Source of the DNA: Anaspis maculata
Lineage: Eukaryota; Arthropoda; Insecta; Coleoptera; Scraptiidae
Direction: 5' to 3'
NCBI GenBank assembly: GCA_949128115.1
Contig: OX421968.1
Location: 372,001-436,000 of the forward strand
Length of the DNA stretch: 64,000 bases
In this document: positions 33,742 through 47,000 of the stretch, piece by piece
Position numbering within the stretch: position 1 is the first letter of the stretch
How the letters are laid out: every line of letters starts with the position of its first letter
Notes under the pieces: generated by a model
What the model saw: only the letters and a program-made list of their open reading frames with translations
Databases searched by the model: none
What the model was told of the DNA's origin: nothing
Position numbers and translations under genes: made by a program

Positions 33742-35561
33742 AGTAGCTGCCAACTCCAAAAGTGGTGAACGAACGTTTTAAGTCACGTGGGTTGAAGCCT
33801 GAGGTCACGTGGATTGAAGCCTGAAGTCACGTGGGTTGAAGCCAAAAGTCACGTGGGTTGAAACCTGAACTTTTTGGATAACAATTGAGTCTTTTCTTCT
33901 ATATTTGTGTTCGTTCGTCAGATGTTGCGTTTGGAACAAGTAGCTGCCAACATCAAAAGTGGTGACCGAACGTTTTGAAAGTCACGTGGGTGAAAGCCTG
34001 AAGTCACGTGGGTTGGAGCCTGGAGTCACGTGGGTTGGAACGTGAACTTTTTGGATAACAATTGTGTCTTTTCTTCTATTTTTGTGTTCGTTCGTCAGAT
34101 GTTGCGTTTGGAACAAGTAGCTGCCAACTCCAAAAGTGGTGAACGAACGTTTTAAGTCACGTGGATTGAAGCCTGAAGTCACGTGGGTTGAAGCCAAAAG
34201 TCACGTGGGTTGAAACCTGAACTTTTTGGATAACAATTGTGTCTTTTCTTCTATATTCGTGTTCGTTCGACAGATGTTGCGTTTGGAAAGAGTAGCTGCC
34301 AACTTCAAAAGTGGTTACCGATCGTTTTCAAAGTCACGTGGGTTGAAGCCTGAAGTCACGTGGGTTAAAGCCAAAAGTCACGTGGGTTGAAACCTGAACT
34401 TTTTGGATAACAATTGTGTCTTTTCTTTTATATTTGTGTTCGTTCGACAGATGTTGCGTTTGGAAAGAGTAGCTGCCAACTTCAAAAGTGGTGACCGATC
34501 GTTTCCAAAGTCACGTGGGTTGAAGCCTGAAGTCACGTGGGTTGAAGCCTGGAGTTACGTGGGTTCTAACCTAAACTTTTTGGATAACAATTGTGTCTTT
34601 TTTTCTATATTTGTGTTCGTTTGTCAGATGTTGCGTTTGGAAAAAGTAGCTGCCAACTTCAAAAGTGGTGACCGATCGTTTCCAAAGTCACGTGGGTTGA
34701 AGCCTGAAGTCACGTGGGTTGAAGCCTGAGGTCACGTGGGTTGAAGCCAAAAGTCACGTGGGTTAAAACCTGATCTTTTTGGATACCAATTGTGTTTTTT
34801 CTTCTATATTTGTGTTCGTTCGTCTGATGTTGCGTTTGGAACAAGTAGCTGCCAACATCAAAAGTGGTGACCGATCGTTTTCAAAGTCACGTGGGTTGAA
34901 GCCTGAAGTCACGTGAGTTGAAGCCTGAAGTCACGTGGGTTGAAGCCTGAAGTCACGTAGGATGAAGCCTAAAGTCACGTGGGTTCAAACCTAAACTTTT
35001 TGGATAACAATTGTGTCTTTTTTTCTATATTTGTGTTCGTTCGTAAGATGTTGCGTTTGGAAAGAGTAGCTGCCAACTTTAAAAGTGGTTACCGATCGTT
35101 TTCAAAGTCACGTGGGTTGAAGCCTGAAGTTACGTGGGTTGGAGCCTGAGGTCACGTGGGTTGAAGCCAGAAGTCACGTGGGTTAAAACCTGAACTTTTT
35201 GGATACCAATTGTGTCTTTTCTTCTATATTTGTGTTCGTTCGTCAGATGTTGCGTTTGGAAAGAGTAGCTGCCAACTTCAAAAGTGGTTACCGATCGTTT
35301 TCAAAGTCACGTGGGTTGACGCCTTGAGTCACGTGGGTTGAAGCCTGGAGTCACGTGGGTTCAAACCTAAACTTTTTGGATAACAATTGTGTCTTTTTTT
35401 CTATATTTGTGTTCGTTTGTCAGATGTTGCGTTTGGGAAGAGTAGCTGCCAACTTCAAAAGTGGTTACCGATCGATTTCAAAGTCACGTGAGTTGGAGCC
35501 TGATGTCACGTGGGTTGAAGCCAAAAGTCACGTGGGTTCAAACCTGAACTTTTTGGATAAC
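33742..35561 (+). repeat. Higher-order segment A, copy 2
   Basis: This segment matches 1-1820 at +33,741 and continues beyond it in common with the window's right end: 33742-35631 matches 62111-64000 at +28,369. It lacks the GCATGAAG variant present in copy 1 near 961 and has AAAAAGTAGC near 34640 where copy 1 has AAAGAGTAGC. Copy 3 agrees with copy 2 at both, so copies 2 and 3 are the closer pair. Confidence 0.85.
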
Positions 35562-38500
35562 AATTGTGTCTTTTCTTCTATATTCGTGTTCGTTCGACAG
35601 ATGTTGCGTTTGGAAAGAGTAGCTGCCAACTTCAAAAGTGGTTACCGATCGTTTTCAAAGTCACGTGGGTTGAAGCCTGAAGTCACGTGGGTTAAAGCCA
35701 AAAGTCACGTGGGTTGAAACCTGAACTTTTTGGATAACAATTGTGTCTTTTCTTCTATATTTGTGTTCGTTCGACAGATGTTGCGTTTGGAAAGAGTAGC
35801 TGCCAACTTCAAAAGTGGTGACCGATCGTTTCCAAAGTCACGTGGGTTGAAGCCTGAAGTCACGTGGGTTGAAGCCTGGAGTAACGTGGGTTCTAACCTA
35901 AACTTTTTGGGAAACAATTGTGTCTTTTTTTCTATATTTGTGTTCGTTTGTCAGATGTTGCGTTTGGAAAGAGTAGCTGCCAACTTCAAAAGTGGTTACC
36001 GATCGTTTTCAATGTCACGTGGGTTGAAGCCTGAAGTCACGTGGGTTGAAGCCTGAGGTCACGTGGGTTGAAGCCAAAAGTCACGTGGGTAAAAACCTGA
36101 TCTTTTTGGATACCAATTGTGTTTTTTCTTCTATATTTGTGTTCGTTCGTCTGATGTTGCGTTTGGAACATGTAGCTGCCAACATCAAAAGTGGTGACCG
36201 ATCGTTTTCAAAGTCACGTGGGTTGAAGCCTGAAGTCACGTGAGTTGAAGCCTGAAGTCACGTGGGTTGAAGCCTGAAGTCACGTGGGATGAAGCCTAAA
36301 GTCACGTGGGTTCAAACCTAAACTTTTTGGATAACAATTGTGTCTTTTTTTCTATATTTGTGTTCGTTTGTCAGATGTTGCGTTTGGAAAGAGTAGCTGC
36401 CAACTTCAAAAGTGGTTACCGATCGTTTCCAAAGTCACGTGGGTTGAAGCCTGAAGTTACGTGGGTTGGAGCCTGAGGTCACGTGGGTTGAAGCCAGAAG
36501 TCACGTGGGTTAAAACCTGAACTTTTTGGATACCAATTGTGTCTTTTCTTCTATATTTGTGTTCGTTCGTCAGATGTTGCGTTTGGAAAGAGTAGCTGCC
36601 AACTTCAAAAGTGGTTACCGATCGTTTTCACAGTCACGTGGGTTGAAGCCTGAAGTCACGTGGGTTGAAGCCTGGAGTTACGTGGGTTCTAACCTAAACT
36701 TTTTGGGAAACAATTGTGTCTTTTTTTCTATATTTGTGTTCGTTTGTCAGATGTTGCGTTTGGAAAGAGTAGCTGCCAACTTCAAAAGTGGTTACCGATC
36801 GTTTTCAATGTCACGTGGGTTGAAGCCTGAAGTCACGTGGGTTGAAGCCTGAGGTCACGTGGGTTGAAGCCAAAAGTCACGTGGGTAAAAACCTGATCTT
36901 TTTGGATACCAATTGTGTTTTTTCTTCTATATTTGTGTTCGTTCGTCAGATGTTGCGTTTGGAAAGAGTAGCTGCCAACTTCAAAAGTGGTTACCGATCG
37001 TTTTCAAAGTCACGTGGGTTGAAGCCTGAAGTTACGTGGGTTGGAGCCTGAGGTCACGTGGGTTGAAGCCAGAAGTCACGTGGGTTAAAACCTGAACTTT
37101 TTGGATACCAATTGTGTCTTTTCTTCTATATTTGTGTTCGTTCGTCAGATGTTGCGTTTGGAAAGAGTAGCTGCCAACTTCAAAAGTGGTTACCGATCGT
37201 TTTCAAAGTCACGTGGGTTGACGCCTTAAGTCACGTGGGTTGAAGCCTGGAGTCACGTGGGTTCAAACCTAAACTTTTTGGATAACAATTGTGTCTTTTT
37301 TTCTATATTTGTGTTCGTTTGTCAGATGTTGCGTTTGGGAAGAGTAGCTGCCAACTTCAAAAGTGGTTACCGATCGTTTTCAAAGTCACGTGAGTTGGAG
37401 CCTGATGTCACGTGGGTTGAAGCCAAAAGTCACGTGGGTTAAAACCTGAACTTTTTGGATACCAATTGTGTTTTTTCTTCTATATTTGTGTTCGTTTGTC
37501 TGATGTTGCGTTTGGAACAAGTAGCTGCCAACATCAAAAGTGGTGACCGATCGTTTTCAAAGTCACGTGGGTTGAAGCCTGAAGTCACGTGGGTTGAAGC
37601 CTGATGTCACGTGGGTTGAAGCCTGAAGTCACGTGGGTTGAAGCCTGAAGTCACGTGGGTTGGAGCCTAAAGTCACGTGGGTTAAAACCTGAACTTTTTG
37701 GATAACAATTGTGTTTTTTCTTCCATATTTGTGTTCGTTCGTCAGATGTTGCGTTTGGAAAGAGTAGCTGCCAACTTCAAAAGTGGTTACCGATCGTTTT
37801 CAAAGTCACGTGGGTTGAAGCCTGAAGTCACGTGGGTTGAAGCCTGAGGTCACGTGGGTTGAAGCCAAAAGTCACGTGGGTTAAAACCTGAACATTTTGG
37901 ATACCAATTGTGTCTTTTCTTCTATATTTGTGTTCGTTCGTCAGATGTTGCGTTTGGAAAGAGTAGCTGCCAACTTTAAAAGTGGTTACCGATCGTTTTC
38001 AAAGTCACGTGGGTGGACGCCTGAAGTCACGTGGGTTGAAGCCTGAAGTCACGTGGGTTGAAGCCAAAAGTCACGTGGGTTGGAACCTGAACTTTTTGGA
38101 TAACAATTGAGTCTTTTCTTCTATATTTGTGTTCGTTCGTCAGATGTTGCGTTTGGAAAGAGTAGCTGCCAACTTCAAAAGTGGTGACCGATCGTTTTCA
38201 AAGTCACGTGGGTGAAAGCCTGAAGTCACGTGGGTTGGAGCCTGGAGTCACGTGGGTTGGAACGTGAACTTTTTGGATAACAATTGTGTCTTTTCTTCTA
38301 TTTTTGTGTTTGTTCGTCAGATGTTGCGTTTGGAACAAGTAGCTGCCAACTCCAAAAGTGGTGAACGAACGTTTTAAGTCACGTAGGTTGAAGCCTGAGG
38401 TCACGTGGATTGAAGCCTGAAGTCACGTGGGTTGGAGCCTGGAGTCACGTGGGTTCAAACCTGAACTTTTTGGATAACAATTGCGTCTTTTTTTCTATAT

Positions 38501-41500
38501 TTGTGTTCGTTCGTCAGATGTTGCGTTTGGAAAGAGTAGCTGCCATTTTCAAAAGTGGTTACCGATCGTTTTCAAAGTCACGTGGGTTGAAGCCTGAAGT
38601 CACGTGGGTTAAAGCCAAAAAGTCACGTGGGTTGAAACCTGAACTTTTTGGATAACAATTGTGTCTTTCCTTCTATATTTGTGTTCGTTCGACAGATGTT
38701 GCGTTTGGAAAGAGTAGCTGCCAACTTCAAAAGTGGTGACCGATCGTTTCCAAAGTCACGTGGGTTGAAGCCTGAAGTCACGTGGGTTGAAGCCTGCAGT
38801 CACGTGGGTTCAAACCTAAACTTTTTGGATAACAATTGTGTCTTTTTTTCTATATTTGTGTTCGTTTGTCAGATGTTGCGTTTGGAAAGAGTAGCTGCCA
38901 ACTTCAAAAGTGGTTACCGATCGTTTTCAAATTCACGTGGGTTGAAGCCTGAAGTCACGTGGGTTGAAGCCAAAAGTCACGTGGGTTAAAACCTGAACTT
39001 TTTGGATACCAATTGTGTTTTTTCTTCTATATTTGTGTTCGTTCGTCTGATGTTGCGTTTGGAACAAGTAGCTGCCAACATCAAAAGTGGTGACCGATCG
39101 TTTTCAAAGTCACGTGGGTTGAAGCCTGAAGTCACGTGGGTTGAAGCCTGATGTCACGTGGGTTGAAGCCTGAAGTCACGTGGGTTGAAGCCTGAAGTCA
39201 CGTGGGTTGAACCCTGAAGTCACGTGGGTTGAAGCCTAAAGTCACGTGGGTTGAAACCTGAACTTTTTGGATAACAATTGTGTCTTTTCTCCTATTTTTG
39301 TGTTCGTTCGTCAGATGTTGCGTTTGAAACAAGTAGCTGCCAACTCCAAAAGTGGTGACCGAACGTTTTAAAAGTCACGTGGGTTGAAGCCTGAGGTCAC
39401 GTGGGTTGAAGCCAAAAGTCACGTGGGTTTAAACCTGATCTTTTTGGATACCAATTGTGTTTTTTCTTCTATATTTGTGTTCGTTCGTCTGATGTTGCGT
39501 TTGGAACAAGTAGCTGCCAACATCAAAAGTGGTGACCGATCGTTTTCAAAGTCACGTGGGTTGAAGCCTGGAGTCACGTGAGTTGAAGCCTGAAGTCACG
39601 TGGGTTGAAGCCTCAAGTCACGTGGGATGAAGCCTAAAGTCACGTGGGTTCAAACCTAAACTTTTTGGATAACAATTGTGTTTTTTTTTCTATATTTGTG
39701 TTCGTTCGTCAGATGTTGCGTTTGGAAAGAGTAGCTGCCAACTTCAAAAGTGGTTACCGATCGTTTTCAAAGTCACGTGGGTTGAAGCCTGAAGTTACGT
39801 GGGTTGGAGCCTGAGGTCACGTGGGTTGAAGCCAGAAGTCACGTGGGTTAAAACCTGAACTTTTTGGATACCAATTGTGTCTTTTCTTCTATATTTGTGT
39901 TCGTTCGTCAGATGTTGCGTTTGGAAAGAGTAGCTGCCAACTTCAAAAGTGGTTACCGATCGTTTTCAAAATCACGTGGGTTTAAGCCTGAGGTCACGTG
40001 GGTTGAAGCCAAAAGTCACGTGGGTTAAAACCTGAATTTTTTGGATACCAATTGTGTCTTTTCTTCTATATTTGTGTTCGTTCGTCAGATGTTGCGTTTG
40101 GAAAGGGTAGCTGCCAACTTCAAAAGTGGTTACCGATCGTTTTCAAAGTCACGTGGGTTGACGCCTTAAGTCACGTGGGTTGAAGCCTGGAGTCACGTGG
40201 GTTCAAACCTAAACTTTTTGGATAACAATTGTGTCTTTTTTTCTATATTTGTGTTCGTTTGTCAGATGTTGCGTTTGGGAAGAGTAGCTGCCAACTTCAA
40301 AAGTGGTTACCGATCGTTTTCAAAGTCACGTGAGTTGGAGCCTGATGTCACGTGGGTTGAAGCCAAAAGTCACGTGGGTTAAAACCTGAACTTTTTGGAT
40401 ACCAATTGTGTTTTTTCTTCTATATTTGTGTTCGTTCGTCTGATGTTGCGTTTGGAACAAGTAGCTGCCAACATCAAAAGTGGTGACCGATCGTTTTCAA
40501 AGTCACGTGGGTTGAAGCCTGAAGTCACGTGGGTTGGAGCCTAGAGTCACGTGGGTTGAAACCTGAACTTTTTGGATAACAATTGTGTTTTTTCTTCCAT
40601 ATTTGTGTTCGTTCGTCAGATGTTGCGTTTGGAAAGAGTAGCTGCCAACTTCAAAAGTGGTTACCGATCGTTTTCAAAGTCACGTGGGTTGAAGCTTGAA
40701 GTCACGTGGGTTGGAGCCTGAGGTCACGTGGGTTGAAGCCAAAAGTCACGTGGGTTAAAACCTGAACTTTTTGGATACCAATTGTGTCTTTTCTTCCATA
40801 TTTGTGTTCGTTCGTCAGATGTTGCGTTTGGAAAGAGTAGCTGCCAACTTTAAAAGTGGTTACCGATCGTTTTCAAAGTCACGTGGGTGGACGCCTGAAG
40901 TCACGTGGGTTGAAGCCTGAAGTCACGTGGGTTGAAGCCAAAAGTCACGTGGGTTGGAACCTGAACTTTTTGGATAACAATTGTGTCTTTTCTTCTATAT
41001 TTGTGTTCGTTCGTCAGATGTTGCGTTTGGAAAGAGAAGCTGCCAACTTCAAAAGTGGTTACCGATCGTTTTCAAAGTCACGTGGGTTGAAGCCTGAAGT
41101 CACGTGGGTTGAAGCCTGAGGTCACGTGGGTTGAAGCCAAAAGTCACGTGGGTTAAAACCTGATTCTTTTGGATACCAATTGTGTCTTTTCTTCTATATT
41201 TGTGTTCGTTCGTCAGATGTTGCGTTCTGCCAACTTCAAAAGTGGTTACTGATCGTTTTCAAAGTCACGTGGGTTGACGCCTGAAGTCACGTGGGTTGAA
41301 GCCTGAAGTCACGTGGGTTGAGGCCAAAAGTCACGTGGGTTGAAACCTGAACTTTTTGGATAACAATTGTGTCTTTTCTTCTATATTTGTGTTCGTTCGT
41401 CAGATGTTGCGTTTGGAACAAGTAGCTGCCAACATCAAAAGTGGTGACCGATCGTTTTGAAAGTCACGTGGGTGAAAGCCTGAAGTCACGTGGGTTGGAG

Positions 41501-44099
41501 CCTGAAGTCACGTGGGTTGAAACCTGAACTTTTTGGATAACAATTGTGTCTTTTCTCCTATTTTTGTGTTCGTTCGTCAGATGTCGCGTTCGAAACAAGT
41601 AGCTGCCAACTCCAAAAGTGGTGACCGAACGTTTTAAAAGTCACGTGGGTTGAAGCCTGAGGTCACGTGGGTTGAAGCCAAAAGTCACGTGGGTTAAAAC
41701 CTGATCTTTTTGGATACCAATTGTGTTTTTTCTTCTATATTTGTGTTCGTTCGTCTGATGTTGCGTTTGGAACAAGTAGCTGCCAACATCAAAAGTGGTG
41801 ACCGATCGTTTTCAAAGTCACGTGGGTTGAAGCCTGAAGTCACGTGAGTTGAAGCCTGAAGTCACGTGGGTTGAAGCCTGAAGTCACGTGGGTTGAAGCC
41901 TGGAGTCACGTGGGTTCAAACCTGAACTTTTTGGATAACAATTGTATCTTTTTTTCTATATTTGTGTTCGTTCGTCAGATGTTGCGTTTGGGAAGAATAG
42001 CTGCCAACTTCAAAAGTGGTTACCGATCGTTTTCAAAGTCACGTGGGTTGAAGCCTGAAGTCACGTGGGTTGAAGCCAAAAGTCACGTGGGTTAAAACCT
42101 GAACTTTTTGGATACCAATTGTGTTTTTTTTCTATATTTGTGTTCGTTCGTCAGATGTTGCGTTTGGAAAGAGTAGCTGCCAACTTCAAAAGTGGTTACC
42201 GATCGTTTTCAAAGTCACGTGGGTTGACGCCTTAAGTCACGTGGGTTGAAGCCTGGAGTCACGTGGGTTCAAACCTAAACTTTTTGGATAACAATTGTGT
42301 CTTTTTTTCTATATTTGTGTTCGTTTGTCAGATGTTGCGTTTGGGAAGAGTAGCTGCCAACTTCAAAAGTGGTTACCGATCGTTTTCAAAGTCACGTGAG
42401 TTGGAGCCTGATGTCACGTGGGTTGAAGCCAAAAGTCACGTGGGTTAAAACCTGAACTTTTTGGATACCAATTGTGTTTTTTCTTCTATATTTGTGTTCG
42501 TTCGTCTGATGTTGCGTTTGGAACAAGTAGCTGCCAACTCCAAAAGTGGTGAACGAACGTTTTAAGTCACGTAGGTTGAAGCCTGAGGTCACGTGGATTA
42601 AAGCCTGAAGTCACGTGGGTTGAAGCCAAAAGTCACGTATGTTGAAACCTGAACTTTTTGGATAACAATTGAGTCTTTTCTTCTATATTTGTGTTCGTTC
42701 GTCAGATGTTGCGTTTGGAACAAGTAGCTGCCAACATCAAAAGTGGTGACCGATCGTTTTGAAAGTCACGTGGGTGAAAGCCTGAAGTCACGTGGGTTGA
42801 AGCCTGATGTCACGTGGGTTGAAGCCTGAAGCCACGTGGGTTGAAGCCTGAAGTCACGTGGGTTGGAGCCTAAAGTTACGTGGGTTAAAACCTGAACTTT
42901 TTGGATAACAATTGTGTTTTTTCTTCCATATTTGTGTTCGTTCGTCAGATGTTGCGTTTGGAAAGAGTAGCTGCCAACTTCAAAAGTGGTTACCGATCGT
43001 TTTCAAAGTCACGTGAGTTGAAGCCTGAAGTCACGTGGGTTGGAGCCTGAGGTCACGTGGGTTGAAGCCAAAAGTCACGTGGGTTAAAACCTGAACTTTT
43101 TGGATACCAATTGTGTCTTTTCTTCTATATTTGTGTTCGTTCGTCAGATGTTGCGTTTGGAAAGAGTAGCTGCCAACTTTAAAAGTGGTTACCGATCGTT
43201 TTCAAAGTCACGTGGGTGGACGCCTGAAGTCACGTGGGTTGAAGCCTGAAGTCACGTGGGTTGAAGCCAAAAGTCACGTGGGTTGGAACCTGAACTTTTT
43301 GGATAACAATTGTGTCTTTTCTTCTATATTTGTGTTCGTTCGTCAGATGTTGCGTTTGGAAGGAGTAGCTGCCAACTTTAAAAGTGGTGACCGATCGTTT
43401 TCAAAGTCACGTGGGTGAAAGCCTGAAGTCACGTGGGTTGGAGCCTGGAGTCACGTGGGTTGGAACGTGAACTTTTTGGATAACAATTGTGTCTTTTCTT
43501 CTATTTTTGTGTTCGTTCGTCAGATGTTGCGTTTGGAACAAGTAGCTGCCAACTCCAAAAGTGGTGAACGAACGTTTTAAGTCACGTAGGTTGAAGCCTG
43601 AGGTCACGTGGATTGAAGCCTGAAGTCACGTGGGTTGAAGCCAAAAGTCACGTATGTTGAAACCTGAACTTTTTGATAACAATTGAGTCTTTTCTTCTAT
43701 ATTTGTGTTCGTTCGTCAGATGTTGCGTTTGGAACAAGTAGCTGCCAACATCAAAAGTGGTGACCGATCGTTTTGAAAGTCACGTGGGTTGAAGCCTGAA
43801 GTCACGTGGGTTAAAGCCAAAAGTCACGTGAGTTGAAACCTGAACTTTTTGGATAACAATTGTGTCTTTTTTTCTATATTTGTGTTCGTTCGACAGATGT
43901 TGCGTTTGGAAAAAGTAGCTGCCAACTTCAAAAGTGGTTACCGATCGTTTTCAAATTCACGTGGGTTGAAGCCTGAAGTCACGTGGGTTAAAGCCAAAAG
44001 TCACGTGGGTTGAAACCTGAACTTTTTGGATAACAATTGTGTCTTTTCTTCTATATTTGTGTTCGTTCGACAGATGTTGCGTTTGGAAAAAGTAGCTGC
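35562..44099 (+). repeat. Satellite mosaic without a simple higher-order period
   Basis: This is continuous satellite, no gene. Pieces match several other places. 35845-36155 recurs at 36641-36951 (796 bp apart, with the GGGAAACAATTG marker). 37958-38650 matches 7148-7840. About 37060-37560 matches 40000-40500 (offset 2,940). 42150-43870 matches 11892-13612 (offset 30,258). Short block lengths and mixed affinities suggest repeated exchange or conversion. Private variants include a 12-base core deletion at 41227, GGCCAAAAG at 41322 and ATGTCGCGTTCG at 41581. Confidence 0.8.
41200..41270 (+). other. Monomer core with a 12-bp deletion
   Basis: The core reads ATGTTGCGTTCTGCCAAC, where other monomers have about 12 more bases (TGGAAAGAGTAG) between GCGTT and CTGCC. 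The same monomer has TTACTGATCG in place of TTACCGATCG. It appears once in the window, so it has not been spread by duplication and can serve as a unique anchor. Confidence 0.85.
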
Positions 44100-47000
44100 C
44101 AACTTCAAAAGTGGTTACCGATCGTTTTCAAATTCACGTGGGTTGAAGCCTGAAGTCACGTGGGTTGAAGCCAAAAGTCACGTGGGTTAAAACCTGAACT
44201 TTTTGGATACCAATTGTGTTTTTTCTTCTATATTTGTGTTCGTTCGTCTGATGTTGCGTTTGGAACAAGTAGCTGCCAACATCAAAAGTGGTGACCGATC
44301 GTTTTCAAAGTCACGTGGGTTGAAGCCTGAAGTCACGTGGGTTGAAGCCTGATGTCACGTGGGTTGAAGCCTGAAGTCACGTGGGTTGAAGCCTGAAGTC
44401 ACGTGGGTCGAAGCCTGAAGTCACGTGGGTTGAAGCCTAAAGTCACGTGGGTTGAAACCTGAACTTTTTGGATAACAATTGTGTTTTTTCTTCTATATTT
44501 GTGTTCGTTCGTCAGATGTTGCGTTTGGAACAAGTAGCTGCCAACATCAAAAGTGGTGACCGATCGTTTCCAAAGTCACGTGGGTTGAAGCCTGAAGTCA
44601 CGTGGGTTGAAGCCTGGAGTCACGTGGGTTCAAACCTAAACTTTTTGGATAACAATTGTGTCTTTTTTCCTATATTTGTGTTTGTTCGTCAGATGTTGCG
44701 TTTGGAAAGAGTAGCTGCCAACTTCAAAAGTGGTTACCGATCGTTTTCAAAGTCACGTGGGTTGAAGCCTGAAGTCACGTGGGTTGGAGCCTGAGGTCAC
44801 GTGGGTTGAAGCAAAAGTCACGTGGGTTAAAACCTGAACTTTTTGGATACCAATTGTGTCTTTTCTTCTATATTTGTGTTCGTTCGTCAGATGTTGCGTT
44901 TGGAAAGAGTAGCTGCCAACTTCAAAAGTGGTTACCGATCGTTTTCAAAGTCACGTGGGTTGAAGCCTGAAGTCACGTGGGTTGAAGCCTGAGGTCACGT
45001 GGGTTGAAGCCAAAAGTCACGTGGGTTAAAACCTGATTCTTTTGGATACCAATTGTGTCTTTTCTTCTATATTTGTGTTCGTTCGTCAGATGTTGCGTTT
45101 GGAAAGAGTAGCTGCCAACTTCAAAAGTGGTGACCGAACGTTTTGAAAGTCACGTGGGTTGGAGCCTGAGGTCACGTGGATTGAAGCCTGAAGTCACGTG
45201 GGTTGAAGCCAAAAGTCACGTGGGTTGAAACCTGAACTTTTTGGATAACAATTGTGTCTTTTCTTCTATCTTTGTGTTCGTTCGTCAGATGTTGCGTTTG
45301 AAACAAGTAGCTGCCAACATCAAAAGTGGTGACCGATCGTTTTGAAAGTCACGTGGGTGAAAGCCTGAAGTCACGTGGGTTGGAGCCTGGAGTCACGTGG
45401 GTTCAAGCCTGAACTTTTTGGATAACAATTGTGTCTTTTTTTTCTATATTTGTGTTCGTTCGTCAGATGTTGCGTTTGGAAAGAGTAGCTGCCAACTTCG
45501 AAAAGTGGTTACCGATCGTTTTCAAAGTCACGTGGGTTGAAGCCTGAAGTCACGTGGGTTGAAGCCTGAAGTCACGTGGGTTGAAGCCTTAAGTCACGTG
45601 GGTTGAAATCTGAACTTTTTGGATGACAATTGTGTTTTTTCTTCTATATTTGTGTTCGTTCGTCAGATGTTGCGTTTGGAACAAGTAGCTGCCAACATCA
45701 AAAGTGGTGACCAATCGTTTCCAAAGTCACGTGGGTTGAAGCCTGAAGTCACGTGGGTTGAAGCCTGGAGTCACGTGGGTTCAAACCTGAACTTTTTGGA
45801 TAACAATTGTATCTTTTTTCCTATATTTGTGTTCGTTCGTCAGATGTTGCGTTTGGGAAGAATAGCTGCCAACTTCAAAAGTGGTTACCGATCGTTTTCA
45901 AAGTCACGTGGGTTGAAGCCTGAAGTCACGTGGGTTGAAGCCAAAAGTCACGTGGGTTAAAACCTGAACTTTTTGGATACCAATTGTGTTTTTTCTTCTA
46001 TATTTGTGTTCGTTCGTCTGATGTTGCGTTTGGAACAAGTAGCTGCCAACTCCAAAAGTGGTGAACGAACGTTTTAAGTCACGTAGGTTGAAGCCTGAGG
46101 TCACGTGGATTGAAGCCTGAAGTCACGTGGGTTGAAGCCAAAATTCACGTATGTTGAAACCTGAACTTTTTGGATAACAATTGAGTCTTTTCTTCTATAT
46201 TTGTGTTCGTTCGTCAGATGTTGCGTTTGGAACAAGTAGCTGCCAACATCAAAAGTGGTGACCGATCGTTTTGAAAGTCACGTGGGTGAAAGCCTGAAGT
46301 CACGTGGGTTGAAGCCTGATGTCACGTGGGTTGAAGCCTGAAGTCACGTGGGTTGAAGCCTGAAGTCACGTGGGTTGGAGCCTAAAGTCACGTGGGTTAA
46401 AACCTGAACTTTTTGGATAACAATTGTTTTTTCTTCCATATTTGTGTTCGTTCGTCAGATGTTGCGTTTGGAAAGAGTAGCTGCCAACTTCAAAAGTGGT
46501 TACCGATCGTTTTCAAAGTCACGTGGGTTGAAGCCTGAAGTCACGTGGGTTGGAGCCTGAGGTCACGTGGGTTGAAGCCAAAAGTCACGTGGGTTAAAAC
46601 CTGAACTTTTTGGATACCAATTGTGTCTTTTCTTCTATATTTGTGTTCGTTCGTCAGATGTTGCGTTTGGAAAGAGTAGCTGCCAACTTTAAAAGTGATT
46701 ACCGATCGTTTTCAAAGTCACGTGGGTGGACGCCTGAAGTCACGTGGGTTGAAGCCTGAAGTCACGTGGGTTGAAGCCAAAAGTCACGTGGGTTGGAACC
46801 TGAACTTTTTGGATAACAATTGTGTCTTTTCTTCTATATTTGTGTTCGTTCGTCAGATGTTGCGTTTGGAAAGAGTAGCTGCCAACTTTAAAAGTGGTGA
46901 CCGATCGTTTTCAAAGTCACGTTGGTGAAAGCCTGAAGTCACGTGGGTTGGAGCCTGGAGTCACGTGGGTTGGAACGTGAACTTTTTGGATAACAATTGT

